Part shown: positions 6,516 through 13,583 of the stretch, one piece after another
How positions within the stretch are numbered: the first letter of the stretch is position 1
How the letters are laid out: the number at the start of each line of letters is the position of its first letter
Source of the DNA: Betaproteobacteria bacterium UKL13-2
GTDB lineage: Bacteria > Pseudomonadota > Gammaproteobacteria > Burkholderiales > Usitatibacteraceae
Reading direction: 5' to 3'
DNA: 64,000 nt
Assembly (NCBI GenBank): GCA_001602455.1
Contig: CP012157.1
Location: 863,733-927,732, forward strand
Program-made: the position numbers and the translations under genes
Notes under the pieces: model-generated
The model's input: only the letters and a program-made list of their open reading frames with translations
Databases searched by the model: none
What the model was told of the DNA's origin: nothing

Positions 6516-7445
6516 ATGAAGTTTATCCACAGAATAGTTAGGCTATCGGTCGTTTACTTGTTTGTCGCAGTATCAGGATGTGCGACGAATGTCGATCCGC
6601 CACAGACCGGGGAGCGGCGGTACGTCAGCGCCGATGAATTCAAGCGGCTGGTTGGTCCCGAGGAGTACGCCCGTCTGCTGCGCGAGGCATCCGATCGCGC
6701 CGACGAGGTCGCATTTGAACTGTCTAGGGCTGGAGCCGTGCTCCACTTTCGTGGTCCGATCAACGAGAAAGCCGCGATAGCTTTCGAGGAAGAGCTCGGG
6801 CGTGGAGCCACGCAAGAGCTCCGCATCACTTCTGACGGCGGCTCCGTCGATGCGGGCCTACGCATTGGCCGTCTAGTACGCATCCACGGCTTGCACGTCG
6901 TGGTCGAAGGTACCTGCGTTTCAAGCTGTGCAAATTACGTGTTCACCGCAGGCAGGACGCGGACCATTACTACCGGTGCTGTGGTTGTGTGGCATGGCAA
7001 CACAGCGCAAAAGGATGGGCGGGAGATGGACCAGTGCGGTGCCAAGAAGTCTTCGTTCGACGATCTTCCAAATCTACCGGAAGACTTTGAGTTGCGACGA
7101 GCCAACGCCGATGAGATGACGCGCCGGCGCGAAGCCGAGTTGGCGTTTTTTGCCTCAGTTGGCGTCGACGACTACATTGCCCGCGTCGGTCAGGAGCCGA
7201 AGTTCTACGGCAACTTCACGATGTCCGTGGACGCGATGGCCATGTTCGGCCTGAGAGGGGTCAAGGCACCGGCAGACTACGGCTCGCGCAGGTTCTGTCA
7301 GCGCATTAACCGTGCGCGACCCGAAGGGCAACTGCACTGCATTGCCGTCACCGACCACATGCTCGCGTACGAGCGCGCACGTCGCGCTTTGGGCGAGGTG
7401 TGTCAACCCGACGGCACTCTGCGCGTCCGTACCTCGCTTGACTAG
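6516..7445 (+). CDS. ClpP-like periplasmic lipoprotein, unit 4
   Basis: A 309-residue protein from ATG 6516 (a TTG at 6504 is possible). It has a signal peptide with lipobox VSGC. The core reads LRITSDGGSVDAGLRIGRLV, then GTCVSSCANYVFTAG, a layout typical of ClpP/crotonase-fold periplasmic proteins (COG3904-like), where the Ser in SSCA is the likely nucleophile. The C-terminal half has several Cys. It is probably outer-membrane or periplasm anchored. As cargo of a peptide cassette it may process or destroy the peptide (inference). Confidence 0.65.
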   Translation: MKFIHRIVRLSVVYLFVAVSGCATNVDPPQTGERRYVSADEFKRLVGPEEYARLLREASDRADEVAFELSRAGAVLHFRGPINEKAAIAFEEELGRGATQELRITSDGGSVDAGLRIGRLVRIHGLHVVVEGTCVSSCANYVFTAGRTRTITTGAVVVWHGNTAQKDGREMDQCGAKKSSFDDLPNLPEDFELRRANADEMTRRREAELAFFASVGVDDYIARVGQEPKFYGNFTMSVDAMAMFGLRGVKAPADYGSRRFCQRINRARPEGQLHCIAVTDHMLAYERARRALGEVCQPDGTLRVRTSLD

Positions 7446-7448
7446 AGG

Positions 7449-7598
7449 ATTAAATTGGGGTCAGACACTCATGGCACTACCTTAAGCGAATAATTAAAAA
7501 AATTAAAAATGGGGTCAGACACAAAATTAAAAATGGGGTCAGACACCATTTTCTCATGTGCTGCGGCTGGCCGGGGATAATAAATTGGGGTCAGACAC
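7449..7598 (+). repeat. REP cluster with short IS4-end remnant
   Basis: REP copies at 7449-7468, about 7501-7522, about 7524-7545 (AAAATGGGG variants) and 7579-7598. A remnant of the IS4/MITE end (TCATGGCACTACCTTAAG) lies at 7469-7486. There is no gene in this stretch. Confidence 0.75.
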
Positions 7599-7796
7599 TC
7601 ATGGCACTACCTTAAGCGAACATCTACTCTCAACTTAAAGACATCGGCTTGCCTAAACCGACTCCGAAAACTGTCTCCCCGGCGAACAACCACAGGGGTT
7701 GTGCCGAGCCGGGGTTCAAGTTCGTTAGGTTATCTAAAAAAATTCAACTTGGATCCCGGCCTTCGCCGGGACGACAGACTTAAGGTAGTGCCATGA
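7599..7796. mobile_element. Complete MITE-like element 1 (198 bp, IS4 ends)
   Basis: Ends TCATGGCACTACCTTAAG and its inverted copy match the IS4-family termini. GGGTCAGACAC flanks both sides (7588-7598, 7797-7807). The interior carries no gene but has GC-rich hairpins (CCCCGGC...GCCGGGG and CCCGGCCTTCGCCGGG). It is probably moved by the IS4 transposase in trans. Confidence 0.8.
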
Positions 7797-7816
7797 GGGT
7801 CAGACACCATTTTCTC

Positions 7817-7993
7817 TTCCTTGCGGGTGTAGGAAGCGAGCGCCAGAAACGCGATAATTGCGGCGGCAAAAACTAACGAAACGAGTGTTAGCCATGCAAA
7901 GGATAATGGCCGGTACAACACCACTTCGCCGATGAGGTGTTTAGTCTGCGCGTGGAGCGCTTCCCTGCGAAAAAGTTCCGTGCTGTCGCCCAT
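7817..7993 (-). pseudogene. HlyD N-terminal fragment, unit 5
   Basis: The same truncated adaptor start (MGDSTELFRRE), ATG at 7993. It ends at the REP half-site, which is joined to MITE 1. Confidence 0.7.
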
Positions 7994-8024
7994 TTATTTT
8001 TTTAAACATATGTTGTTAAAAGTG

Positions 8025-8056
8025 TTGACAAGTATGGGGGGGGGGTTAACTATATT
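8025..8056 (+). promoter_or_regulatory. Poly-G promoter of peptide unit 5 (G10)
   Basis: TTGACA 8025-8030 and TATATT 8051-8056, spacer 20 nt with ten G (8036-8045). Confidence 0.65.
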
Positions 8057-8103
8057 TGCAAGTGCTGCCGATGTGGCAGTAACAATTAAATTGGGGTTAC
8101 AAC

Positions 8104-8436
8104 ATGCGTGAATTAGTGAACGACGAAGCTTTATGGGTCAGTGGTGGCTTGGCCTTTTCTGATGACCCTTACTCGTTACAAGCGAGCAACGGGCCTAACA
8201 ATGGCGGCTCTGGCAATGGTTCTAGCGGCTGGAGGGGTGCGCTCTTAGGGTTCTTGGCTAATGAAGTTGCAGGTCAGGCCTATCAAGCCACTAGAGCCGC
8301 CGTGCTACAAGCGAACCGAGTCGTGTCCGATGCGGTCGTCAGACATTTCCGTGACAATCCGAACGGTGGTAGTTCGACCGACGGGAATACTTCTGGTAAC
8401 GGCACTTCGAGGAACCCAAACGCTTTTGGTCCATAA
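8104..8436 (+). CDS. Double-glycine leader peptide, unit 5
   Basis: A 110-residue precursor with a diverged leader MRELVNDEALWVSGG. The mature part has a Gly/Ser/Asn linker, an amphipathic or helical stretch (GALLGFLANEVAGQAYQATR) and a tail ending NPNAFGP that is shared with unit 8. There are no Cys. It is followed by a terminator and a CPBP gene, the same pairing as units 3 and 8. A helix-forming, Gly-rich bacteriocin-like peptide is the best guess. Confidence 0.7.
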   Translation: MRELVNDEALWVSGGLAFSDDPYSLQASNGPNNGGSGNGSSGWRGALLGFLANEVAGQAYQATRAAVLQANRVVSDAVVRHFRDNPNGGSSTDGNTSGNGTSRNPNAFGP

Positions 8437-8446
8437 CTTTCTACGA

Positions 8447-8476
8447 GCGGGCCGCTCATGCGCGGCCCGCTTCTTT
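8447..8476 (+). terminator. Terminator/attenuator after peptide 5
   Basis: Perfect 9-bp stem GCGGGCCGC / GCGGCCCGC with a 6-nt loop, followed by TTCTTT, 11 nt after the stop codon. Confidence 0.75.
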
Positions 8477-8494
8477 AAACAGGGTATAGCGCAC

Positions 8495-9286
8495 GTGACT
8501 GTCGAGACTCTTCGCTATGGTCCAAGAACGATCACCTTGAAGGTGCTCGCCATTCATTTGGTATTTCAGGTGTTCTCGCTGTTTGTTGGATTTTCTTTAC
8601 TTGAACTAAGAGGGCTAAACGGACTAGTGTTCGGCGTCATCGCAATAGCGCTCATGCCCTGCGCCTACTGGTATGTCGCTGTGAAGCACGAAAGGGCACC
8701 GGCCCAAGAACTACGGCTAAGTGCGCTTTTGCCTAGGGAGAGAGCCATATGCCTCACGGCACTGCTCGGCGCTACCATCCTGTTGGTGGTTGTGTTCGCG
8801 AACGCAACTGTAGGCGACCTGGGCGAGCCCAGATCAGGCGAGTCGTCTGCGCGAGACGAGCTACTCTTTGTGTTGCGAATGGTGCTTCTTTTGTCAATCT
8901 TCGAAGAACTGATCTTTAGAGGCATCATTTCTCGCTGGCTGATTAGACATATTTCAGTGAAAAAATGCACGGTCGTCCAAAGCGGGTTGTTTGTAGGCGT
9001 GCACTCCTTAAACGCTCCCCTTTCAAGCGGCGATTTTCTACTGATGAGCGCGTTCATCATGTTTTGCTTTACAAGTGGAGTTGCGTTCTTCCTGCTTTTC
9101 TACCGGACCGGTAGTTTGCTTCTACCCATCGTATTTCACATCGCTTGGAACGCAGGGGCATTTTCTGTTGTGAAGACAGCGGCGTCATCCGCGAATGCCC
9201 ACAATTACGCTGAATTTCATCTGTACTGCGGCGCTGTACTTTGGACGGTGGTAGCTATTCTTCTTTGGCGACGGACATTTCGGTGA
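8495..9286 (+). CDS. CPBP (Abi/CAAX-like) intramembrane protease, unit 5
   Basis: About 263 residues, multi-pass. Signature residues are EELIFR (EExxxR), a His in VGVHS and HIAWN (HxxxN). I choose GTG 8495, preceded by AGGG and lying after the terminator; the open frame upstream overlaps the peptide in another frame and is not credible. It probably serves as immunity or processing partner of peptide 5. It is clearly diverged from the unit 3 CPBP protein, in keeping with cognate specificity. Confidence 0.8.
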   Translation: MTVETLRYGPRTITLKVLAIHLVFQVFSLFVGFSLLELRGLNGLVFGVIAIALMPCAYWYVAVKHERAPAQELRLSALLPRERAICLTALLGATILLVVVFANATVGDLGEPRSGESSARDELLFVLRMVLLLSIFEELIFRGIISRWLIRHISVKKCTVVQSGLFVGVHSLNAPLSSGDFLLMSAFIMFCFTSGVAFFLLFYRTGSLLLPIVFHIAWNAGAFSVVKTAASSANAHNYAEFHLYCGAVLWTVVAILLWRRTFR

Positions 9287-9379
9287 GTAAGAAAACAATC
9301 GGGGACAGCAACTGTCTTGATTTCACGCACTAACCGCGACTGTTTTTGGGTTCCACGGCGTGTCAGCTTTTATCATTGC

Positions 9380-9399
9380 AATAAATTGGGGTCAGACAC
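9380..9399 (+). repeat. REP
   Basis: An exact REP at the right edge of unit 5. The 93 nt between the CPBP stop and this REP hold nothing recognisable. Confidence 0.8.
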
Positions 9400-9408
9400 C
9401 ATTTTCTC

Positions 9409-9585
9409 TTCCTTGCGGGTGTAGGAAGCGAGCACCAGAAACGCGATAATTGCGGCGGCAAAAACTAACGAAACGAGTGTTAGCCATGTAAAGGATAATG
9501 GCCGGTATAACACCACTTCGCCGATGAGGTGTTTAGTCTGCGCGTGGAGCGCTTCCCTGCGAAAAAGTTCCGTGCCGTCGCCCAT
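9409..9585 (-). pseudogene. HlyD N-terminal fragment of collapsed unit
   Basis: A full 59-codon fragment (ATG at 9585) with the variants SFTWLT and AFLVLAS, followed on the other side by a cut-off promoter. Confidence 0.7.
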
Positions 9586-9595
9586 TTATTTTTTT

Positions 9596-9622
9596 AAACA
9601 TATGTTGTTAAAAGTGTTGACC
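9596..9622 (+). promoter_or_regulatory. Truncated promoter (cut inside the -35 box)
   Basis: The conserved AAACATATGTTGTTAAAAGTG is followed by TTGAC, then C and a REP at 9623. The poly-G tract, -10, peptide and cargo are all missing. Confidence 0.75.
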
Positions 9623-9642
9623 AATAAATTGGGGTCAGACAC
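9623..9642 (+). repeat. REP at collapsed-unit junction
   Basis: An exact AATAAATTGGGGTCAGACAC fused to the truncated -35 box. Confidence 0.8.
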
Positions 9643-9651
9643 CATTTTCTC

Positions 9652-9828
9652 TTCCTCGCGGGTGTAGGAAGCGAGCGCCAGAAACGCGATAATTGCGGCG
9701 GCAAAAACTAACGAAACGAGTGTTAGCCATGCAAAGGATAATGGCCGGTATAACACCACTTCGCCGATGAGGTGTTTAGTCTGCGCGTGGAGCGCTTCCA
9801 TGCGAAAAAGTTCCGTGCCGTCGCCCAT
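9652..9828 (-). pseudogene. HlyD N-terminal fragment, unit 6
   Basis: The same fragment with ELFRMEA and REEEK variants, ATG at 9828. Its frame reads through the REP into the truncated promoter. Confidence 0.7.
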
Positions 9829-9859
9829 TTATTTTTTTAAACATATGTTTTTAAAAGTG

Positions 9860-9890
9860 TTGACAAGTATGGGGGGGGGTTAACTATATT
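9860..9890 (+). promoter_or_regulatory. Poly-G promoter of peptide unit 6 (G9)
   Basis: TTGACA 9860-9865 and TATATT 9885-9890, spacer 19 nt with nine G (9871-9879). Confidence 0.65.
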
Positions 9891-9937
9891 TGCAAGCGCT
9901 GCCGACGTGGCAGTAACAATTAAATTGGGGTTACAAC

Positions 9938-10297
9938 ATGCGTGAGTTAAGTGTGAATGAAGTTGGGTTTGTTTCGGGGGGTAACGTCGCGCCGCCACCG
10001 CCAAGTAATCAGTCGACGGGGTCGCGAGCAGGAGGCTTTCAAGTTGGATATGATTTCCGCGCTACTCAGACGATATTTGCTTGTCAGGCTCCCAGCGACA
10101 CGTCAGTTGGCCCTCCGATTTCGGGCTTGTTCGACGGCACCAATTTGGGAAGTGTTACCAACCCCAACGGGCAGGGGTTGCCGCAGCCAACTCCCGAGGC
10201 GTCAGTTTGTAGCTCTGGCGCACCAACGGCACTACGGCCGACAAGTGCTCTCAGCGTTCTTTTTGGTTTACTTTCTTTTTCGCGACCTGCTTGCTAG
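9938..10297 (+). CDS. Double-glycine leader peptide, unit 6
   Basis: A 119-residue precursor with the standard leader MRELSVNEVGFVSGG. The mature part differs from all other units: a Pro-rich start (NVAPPPPSNQS), a central region with one Cys, a Pro/Gly-rich middle and a hydrophobic end (VLFGLLSFSRPAC). The cargo is an HExxH metalloprotease instead of CPBP or TraB, so peptide type and protease type change together. Confidence 0.65.
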   Translation: MRELSVNEVGFVSGGNVAPPPPSNQSTGSRAGGFQVGYDFRATQTIFACQAPSDTSVGPPISGLFDGTNLGSVTNPNGQGLPQPTPEASVCSSGAPTALRPTSALSVLFGLLSFSRPAC

Positions 10298-10313
10298 GTA
10301 AGGCGTAAAAAGA

Positions 10314-10340
10314 TTTGCCGAGCTCTTGCGGCTCGGCAAA
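10314..10340 (+). promoter_or_regulatory. Hairpin between peptide 6 and cargo gene
   Basis: Perfect 10-bp stem TTTGCCGAGC / GCTCGGCAAA with a 7-nt loop. No T tract follows. It is either an attenuator or an RNA-stability element. Confidence 0.55.
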
Positions 10341-10362
10341 GCCCCATTTGGAGTACATGTTT

Positions 10363-11097
10363 ATGAGCCGACTAGCGCTCATTTCAATTTCGGTCGCGGT
10401 TGCATTAGCAGTATTGGTTGTGGCCATCGCCTTAGCTGTGAAAAGCGGCTCATTTCCCTATCATTGGTTTTTCGACGTTCAGAAGATCAGTCCTCGAAAA
10501 TATGTTCAGTCGAGTGATGCTGACGGGAACGCAGCGCACTTACGTAACATCGGTGTCGCGCAAGCGCGTGTCGCTCGCTACGTGGGTCCGCTTCGATCTG
10601 ATCCAGTGTGGATCATATGCAACAGTAGTGAGTGCTATTGGGAGATTACAGGTAATGGGTTCAAGGCTAGCGCCTTTGGGTCTTTTCTGATTGTCGTTTC
10701 TCCACGCGCGCACTCCGTCGAATTTCTGGCCCACGAGCTTCTCCACGTTGAGCTATCGTCTCGACTTTCTAGCTCGGCGATAAAGCAAGTTCCTGCGTGG
10801 TTTAACGAGGGACTTGCTGTACTTGTCAGCGAAGACCCTAGATTTACGAGTCGAACGCAATCTTGGCAACGTCTTAACTGTATTGAAGAGTACGATGAGT
10901 TTTTTAGCCAAATCGCGAAGGACTACGAAACGACATACTCGATGGCGCTAAGCTGTGTGGCTCCTTGGTTTGGAAAAGCGGGAGAGGGTGGCTTCTCGAA
11001 AATTATTGATCTGCTGAATGCTGGTGCCAAGCGCTTCGAGATTTTTGAGCCAATAAGGGCAAATGCAATATCGAATGCCGGAAACCCGCCGCAATGA
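10363..11097 (+). CDS. HExxH membrane-anchored metalloprotease, unit 6
   Basis: About 244 residues from ATG 10363, preceded by GGAG nine bases upstream (ATG 10357 is an alternative). An N-terminal membrane helix anchors the protein. HELLHVELSSRL contains the zinc-binding HExxH, and VPAWFNEGLAV supplies the third ligand Glu, the arrangement of gluzincin (peptidase MA-like) enzymes. It probably faces the periplasm. As cargo of a peptide cassette it may degrade or mature the peptide; that role is inferred. Confidence 0.75.
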   Translation: MSRLALISISVAVALAVLVVAIALAVKSGSFPYHWFFDVQKISPRKYVQSSDADGNAAHLRNIGVAQARVARYVGPLRSDPVWIICNSSECYWEITGNGFKASAFGSFLIVVSPRAHSVEFLAHELLHVELSSRLSSSAIKQVPAWFNEGLAVLVSEDPRFTSRTQSWQRLNCIEEYDEFFSQIAKDYETTYSMALSCVAPWFGKAGEGGFSKIIDLLNAGAKRFEIFEPIRANAISNAGNPPQ

Positions 11098-11100
11098 GGA

Positions 11101-11120
11101 AATAAATTGGGGTCAGACAC
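11101..11120 (+). repeat. REP
   Basis: AATAAATTGGGGTCAGACAC followed by CATTTTCTC. Confidence 0.8.
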
Positions 11121-11292
11121 CATTTTCTCTCTTTTCTCTGCCATTTTCTCTGAGAGCGCCACTCTGTGTAGCTAGGGGGTGAATACAAATTGTGGACGTG
11201 GTCATGGCTGAGGTGAAGGCGTGAAACTAGGCGGTTCAGCCCAAGTGCTCCGCAAACTTCTCAAACGTCATCGCCCGGCATCCCGGCGCAAT
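11121..11292 (-). pseudogene. Copy of the 3' end of the DUF4143 ATPase gene
   Basis: This stretch matches 16612-16784 almost base for base. It covers the intergenic end of the ATPase locus and the last ~20 codons of that gene. It shows that the array edge has been copied into its interior. Confidence 0.8.
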
Positions 11293-11312
11293 AATAAATT
11301 GGGGTCAGACAC
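11293..11312 (+). repeat. REP, left flank of MITE 2
   Basis: An exact REP whose GGGTCAGACAC is duplicated at 11509-11519. Confidence 0.8.
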
Positions 11313-11508
11313 TCATGGCACTACCTTAAGCGAACATCTACTCTCAACTTAAAGACATCGGCTTGCCTAAACCGACTCCGAAAACTGTCTCCCCGGCGAA
11401 CAACCACAGGTGTTGTGCCGAGCCGGGGTTCAAGTTCGTTAGGTTATCTAAAAATGCAACTTGGATCCCGGCCTTCGCCGGGACGACAGACTTAAGGTAG
11501 TGCCATGA
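11313..11508. mobile_element. Complete MITE-like element 2 (196 bp, IS4 ends)
   Basis: The same ends, interior and 11-bp target duplication as the element at 7599, with a few base changes and a shorter A tract. Confidence 0.8.
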
Positions 11509-11528
11509 GGGTCAGACACCATTTTCTC

Positions 11529-11705
11529 TTCCTTGCGGGTGTAGGAAGCGAGCACCAGAAACGCGATAATTGCGGCGGCAAAAACTAACGAAACGAGTGT
11601 TAGCCATGTAAAGGATAATGGCCGGTATAACACCACTTCGCCGATGAGGTGTTTAGTCTGCGCGTGTAGCGCTTCCCTGCGAAAAAGTTCCGTGCTGTCG
11701 CCCAT
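11529..11705 (-). pseudogene. HlyD N-terminal fragment, unit 7
   Basis: A 59-codon adaptor start (MGDSTELFRRE, SFTWLT, AFLVLAS), ATG at 11705, truncated at the MITE-joined REP half-site. Confidence 0.7.
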
Positions 11706-11736
11706 TTATTTTTTTAAACATATGTTGTTAAAAGTG

Positions 11737-11771
11737 TTGACAAGTATGGGGGGGGGGGGGGGGACTATATT
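11737..11771 (+). promoter_or_regulatory. Poly-G promoter of peptide unit 7 (G16)
   Basis: TTGACA 11737-11742 and TATATT 11766-11771, spacer 23 nt. Sixteen G (11748-11763) with TTA lost beside the tract. This is the duplicate of the G9 promoter at 671. Confidence 0.65.
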
Positions 11772-11818
11772 TGCAAGTGCTGCCGACGTGGCAGTAACAA
11801 TTAAATTGGGGTTACAAC

Positions 11819-12175
11819 ATGCGTGAGTTAAGTGTGAATGAAGTTGGGTTTGTTTCGGGGGGTAATGGATGTTCCGGTTCCGGTAGTGGGGGGTCTGGTT
11901 CGTCGGGGAGTGGGGGGTCTGGGGCAGGCTCCACAACAACATGCAGCTCCCTGCCCAATGGCGGTGGCCAGTGCACGACAACAACTGGAAACACGTCGGT
12001 TACGACTACTTTCAATTCAAGTGGCACCGCGACAGCAGTGACGACGTGTACCACTTCTGGTGGACGTGGTTCTGTTGCGGGATTCTTCGCAAGGGTTTTC
12101 GGGTTCGAAGGCAATGGGAGTTCATCGTCATGCCAGACCTATAAACTCGAGATACAGGCGCCGAGGTACGGGTGA
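11819..12175 (+). CDS. Double-glycine leader peptide, unit 7
   Basis: A 118-residue twin of the unit 2 peptide with the same leader and Cys pattern. Replacements include R to T in CTTTTGN, N to T in TTCTTSGG and Q to T in CQTYKLEI. It is followed by an identical terminator and by the second TraB/GumN gene. Confidence 0.75.
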   Translation: MRELSVNEVGFVSGGNGCSGSGSGGSGSSGSGGSGAGSTTTCSSLPNGGGQCTTTTGNTSVTTTFNSSGTATAVTTCTTSGGRGSVAGFFARVFGFEGNGSSSSCQTYKLEIQAPRYG

Positions 12176-12221
12176 CCATCAATATTTGGCTGATCCAGTG
12201 ATTCTAGTCAGCCACTAGGGT

Positions 12222-12249
12222 AGCGGGGCGTGCTTTTGCCCCGCTTTTT
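12222..12249 (+). terminator. Intrinsic terminator/attenuator, unit 7
   Basis: Identical to the one at 1152-1179: AGCGGGGC / GCCCCGCT stem plus T run. Confidence 0.8.
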
Positions 12250-12275
12250 CGCTTCGTTTTTGGCTTAAATTCGTT

Positions 12276-13415
12276 ATGGCTATGCACAAAATTCACTATT
12301 CACGCATCCTCATGCAGCGCTTTACAAGGCAGCTTCTTTTGTTTCTGACCTGTGCGGTTGTATTCGCTTGCCAAGCGCAGCCGCTTCCTCGTCTTTTGGC
12401 CATCGAGAGTCAGAATGGGGTGGGCTTTTTGCTTCCGGAGACGCATTTCGGATTAAAAGTTGAGTTCGACGCGTATTACAGCAATGTCATTCTGCCGGCC
12501 GCAAAGGCTTCAAACTTGGTTGTGCCGGAAGGGGTCCAATTGGGGGCGGCAATGCACGACCCGAACAGCCGCTCGGATTGCGCGGGTCTCGACCCCAAAA
12601 AAGCGCGTCGCAAAGAAAGTGAGGCATTGGTCAACAAGTTTCTATTTGACCATCCTGGCAGGCTGGTGATTGGGGGGTTTGCACAAACTCATAAAGAGTC
12701 GGAGCGCCAAACTTTTGTGGACTTAATCGCCATGTATCCATTCATCCTGAAGTTGGATGAAATCAACGTGCAGGCTAAGGAGCGGGTTTTTCCGTTGCCA
12801 GGGTGGCAAGATCCAAGTGTGTTAAGTAAGCTTGACCGGTACATTATGTCTCGCGATGTTCGGCGGGAGCCGCTTGAGGACTTCGGTGATTTTAAAAGGT
12901 CGTTCTGCCTGGTCCCCGAGGATAGACAACACGAATTCGTGAAGGCGCTAATCGCGCTTCATGCGGTGCGCGAAGACTACGATAAGGTAGATCTCTCAAA
13001 AGGGGAACTTTGCTTCAGGTCGGGGATGCGACAAATAAAAAATCAGCTTATGTGTATGGGGGCCGTGGCGGCACGTGGTGGTAGTGCCACCAGCGCGACG
13101 TGTGCACCGCCAGAGCGTTTTCCCACGGCAGAATGTCAGCTCTATCCTCGCGTTCATGAGGCTTACTACGAGTGGTCGCTCGTTGCTCGAAGTAAAGCGT
13201 TCGTCAAGCGAATTGAGGAGTCGATGCAAGCCGACACGCCGTTTGTGATCGTTGGTCAGGCGCATGTACCTGACAGCGAACAGGGCCCCGGCCTCATTAC
13301 GCTGCTCACGGAAAAAGGGTACAAACTTAGCCTGATCGAAAACCGTAAACAGCTTGAAGCGCTGCTCGCTCGCGTCAAAGATAAGCGCCAGAGGCAGAAA
13401 ACATTGAAACAATAA
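12276..13415 (+). CDS. TraB/GumN (Tiki/PrgY-like) family protein, copy 2
   Basis: A 379-residue paralogue of the protein at 1206 with the same export signal, LLPETH motif and GQAHVP motif. About a dozen residues differ, and most of them fall in one patch near residues 165-198 (for example INHQVKVRDF versus INVQAKERVF, and LFKLERY versus LSKLDRY). A smaller patch lies near residue 95. The clustering suggests a specificity region or a gene-conversion tract. The neighbouring peptide differs too, as expected for a cognate pair. Confidence 0.75.
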   Translation: MAMHKIHYSRILMQRFTRQLLLFLTCAVVFACQAQPLPRLLAIESQNGVGFLLPETHFGLKVEFDAYYSNVILPAAKASNLVVPEGVQLGAAMHDPNSRSDCAGLDPKKARRKESEALVNKFLFDHPGRLVIGGFAQTHKESERQTFVDLIAMYPFILKLDEINVQAKERVFPLPGWQDPSVLSKLDRYIMSRDVRREPLEDFGDFKRSFCLVPEDRQHEFVKALIALHAVREDYDKVDLSKGELCFRSGMRQIKNQLMCMGAVAARGGSATSATCAPPERFPTAECQLYPRVHEAYYEWSLVARSKAFVKRIEESMQADTPFVIVGQAHVPDSEQGPGLITLLTEKGYKLSLIENRKQLEALLARVKDKRQRQKTLKQ

Positions 13416-13434
13416 AGAGTAATAATAAATTGGT

Positions 13435-13454
13435 AATAAATTGGGGTCAGACAC
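13435..13454 (+). repeat. REP (preceded by a partial REP)
   Basis: AATAAATTGG at 13424-13433 is a cut-off REP joined directly to a full copy at 13435-13454. Confidence 0.75.
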
Positions 13455-13566
13455 TCATGGCACTACCTTAAGTCTGTCGTCCCGGCGAAGGCCGGGATCC
13501 AAGTTGAATTTTTTTTAGATAACCTAACGAACTTGAACCCCGGCTCGGCACGACCCCTGTGGTTGT
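13455..13566. mobile_element. Truncated MITE-like element
   Basis: Counterpart of 2374-2489, starting TCATGGCACTACCTTAAG and cut at GTGGTTGT, slightly shorter than its twin. Confidence 0.7.
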
Positions 13567-13583
13567 AAATTGGGGTCAGACAC
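13567..13583 (+). repeat. Partial REP, left flank of IS4-family copy B
   Basis: AAATTGGGGTCAGACAC; the last 11 nt are repeated at 15103-15113. Confidence 0.75.

Noticed and set aside
8261-8494. Upstream extension of the unit 5 CPBP frame
   Set aside because: It overlaps the peptide gene in another frame and crosses a terminator; GTG 8495 gives a normal N-terminus.
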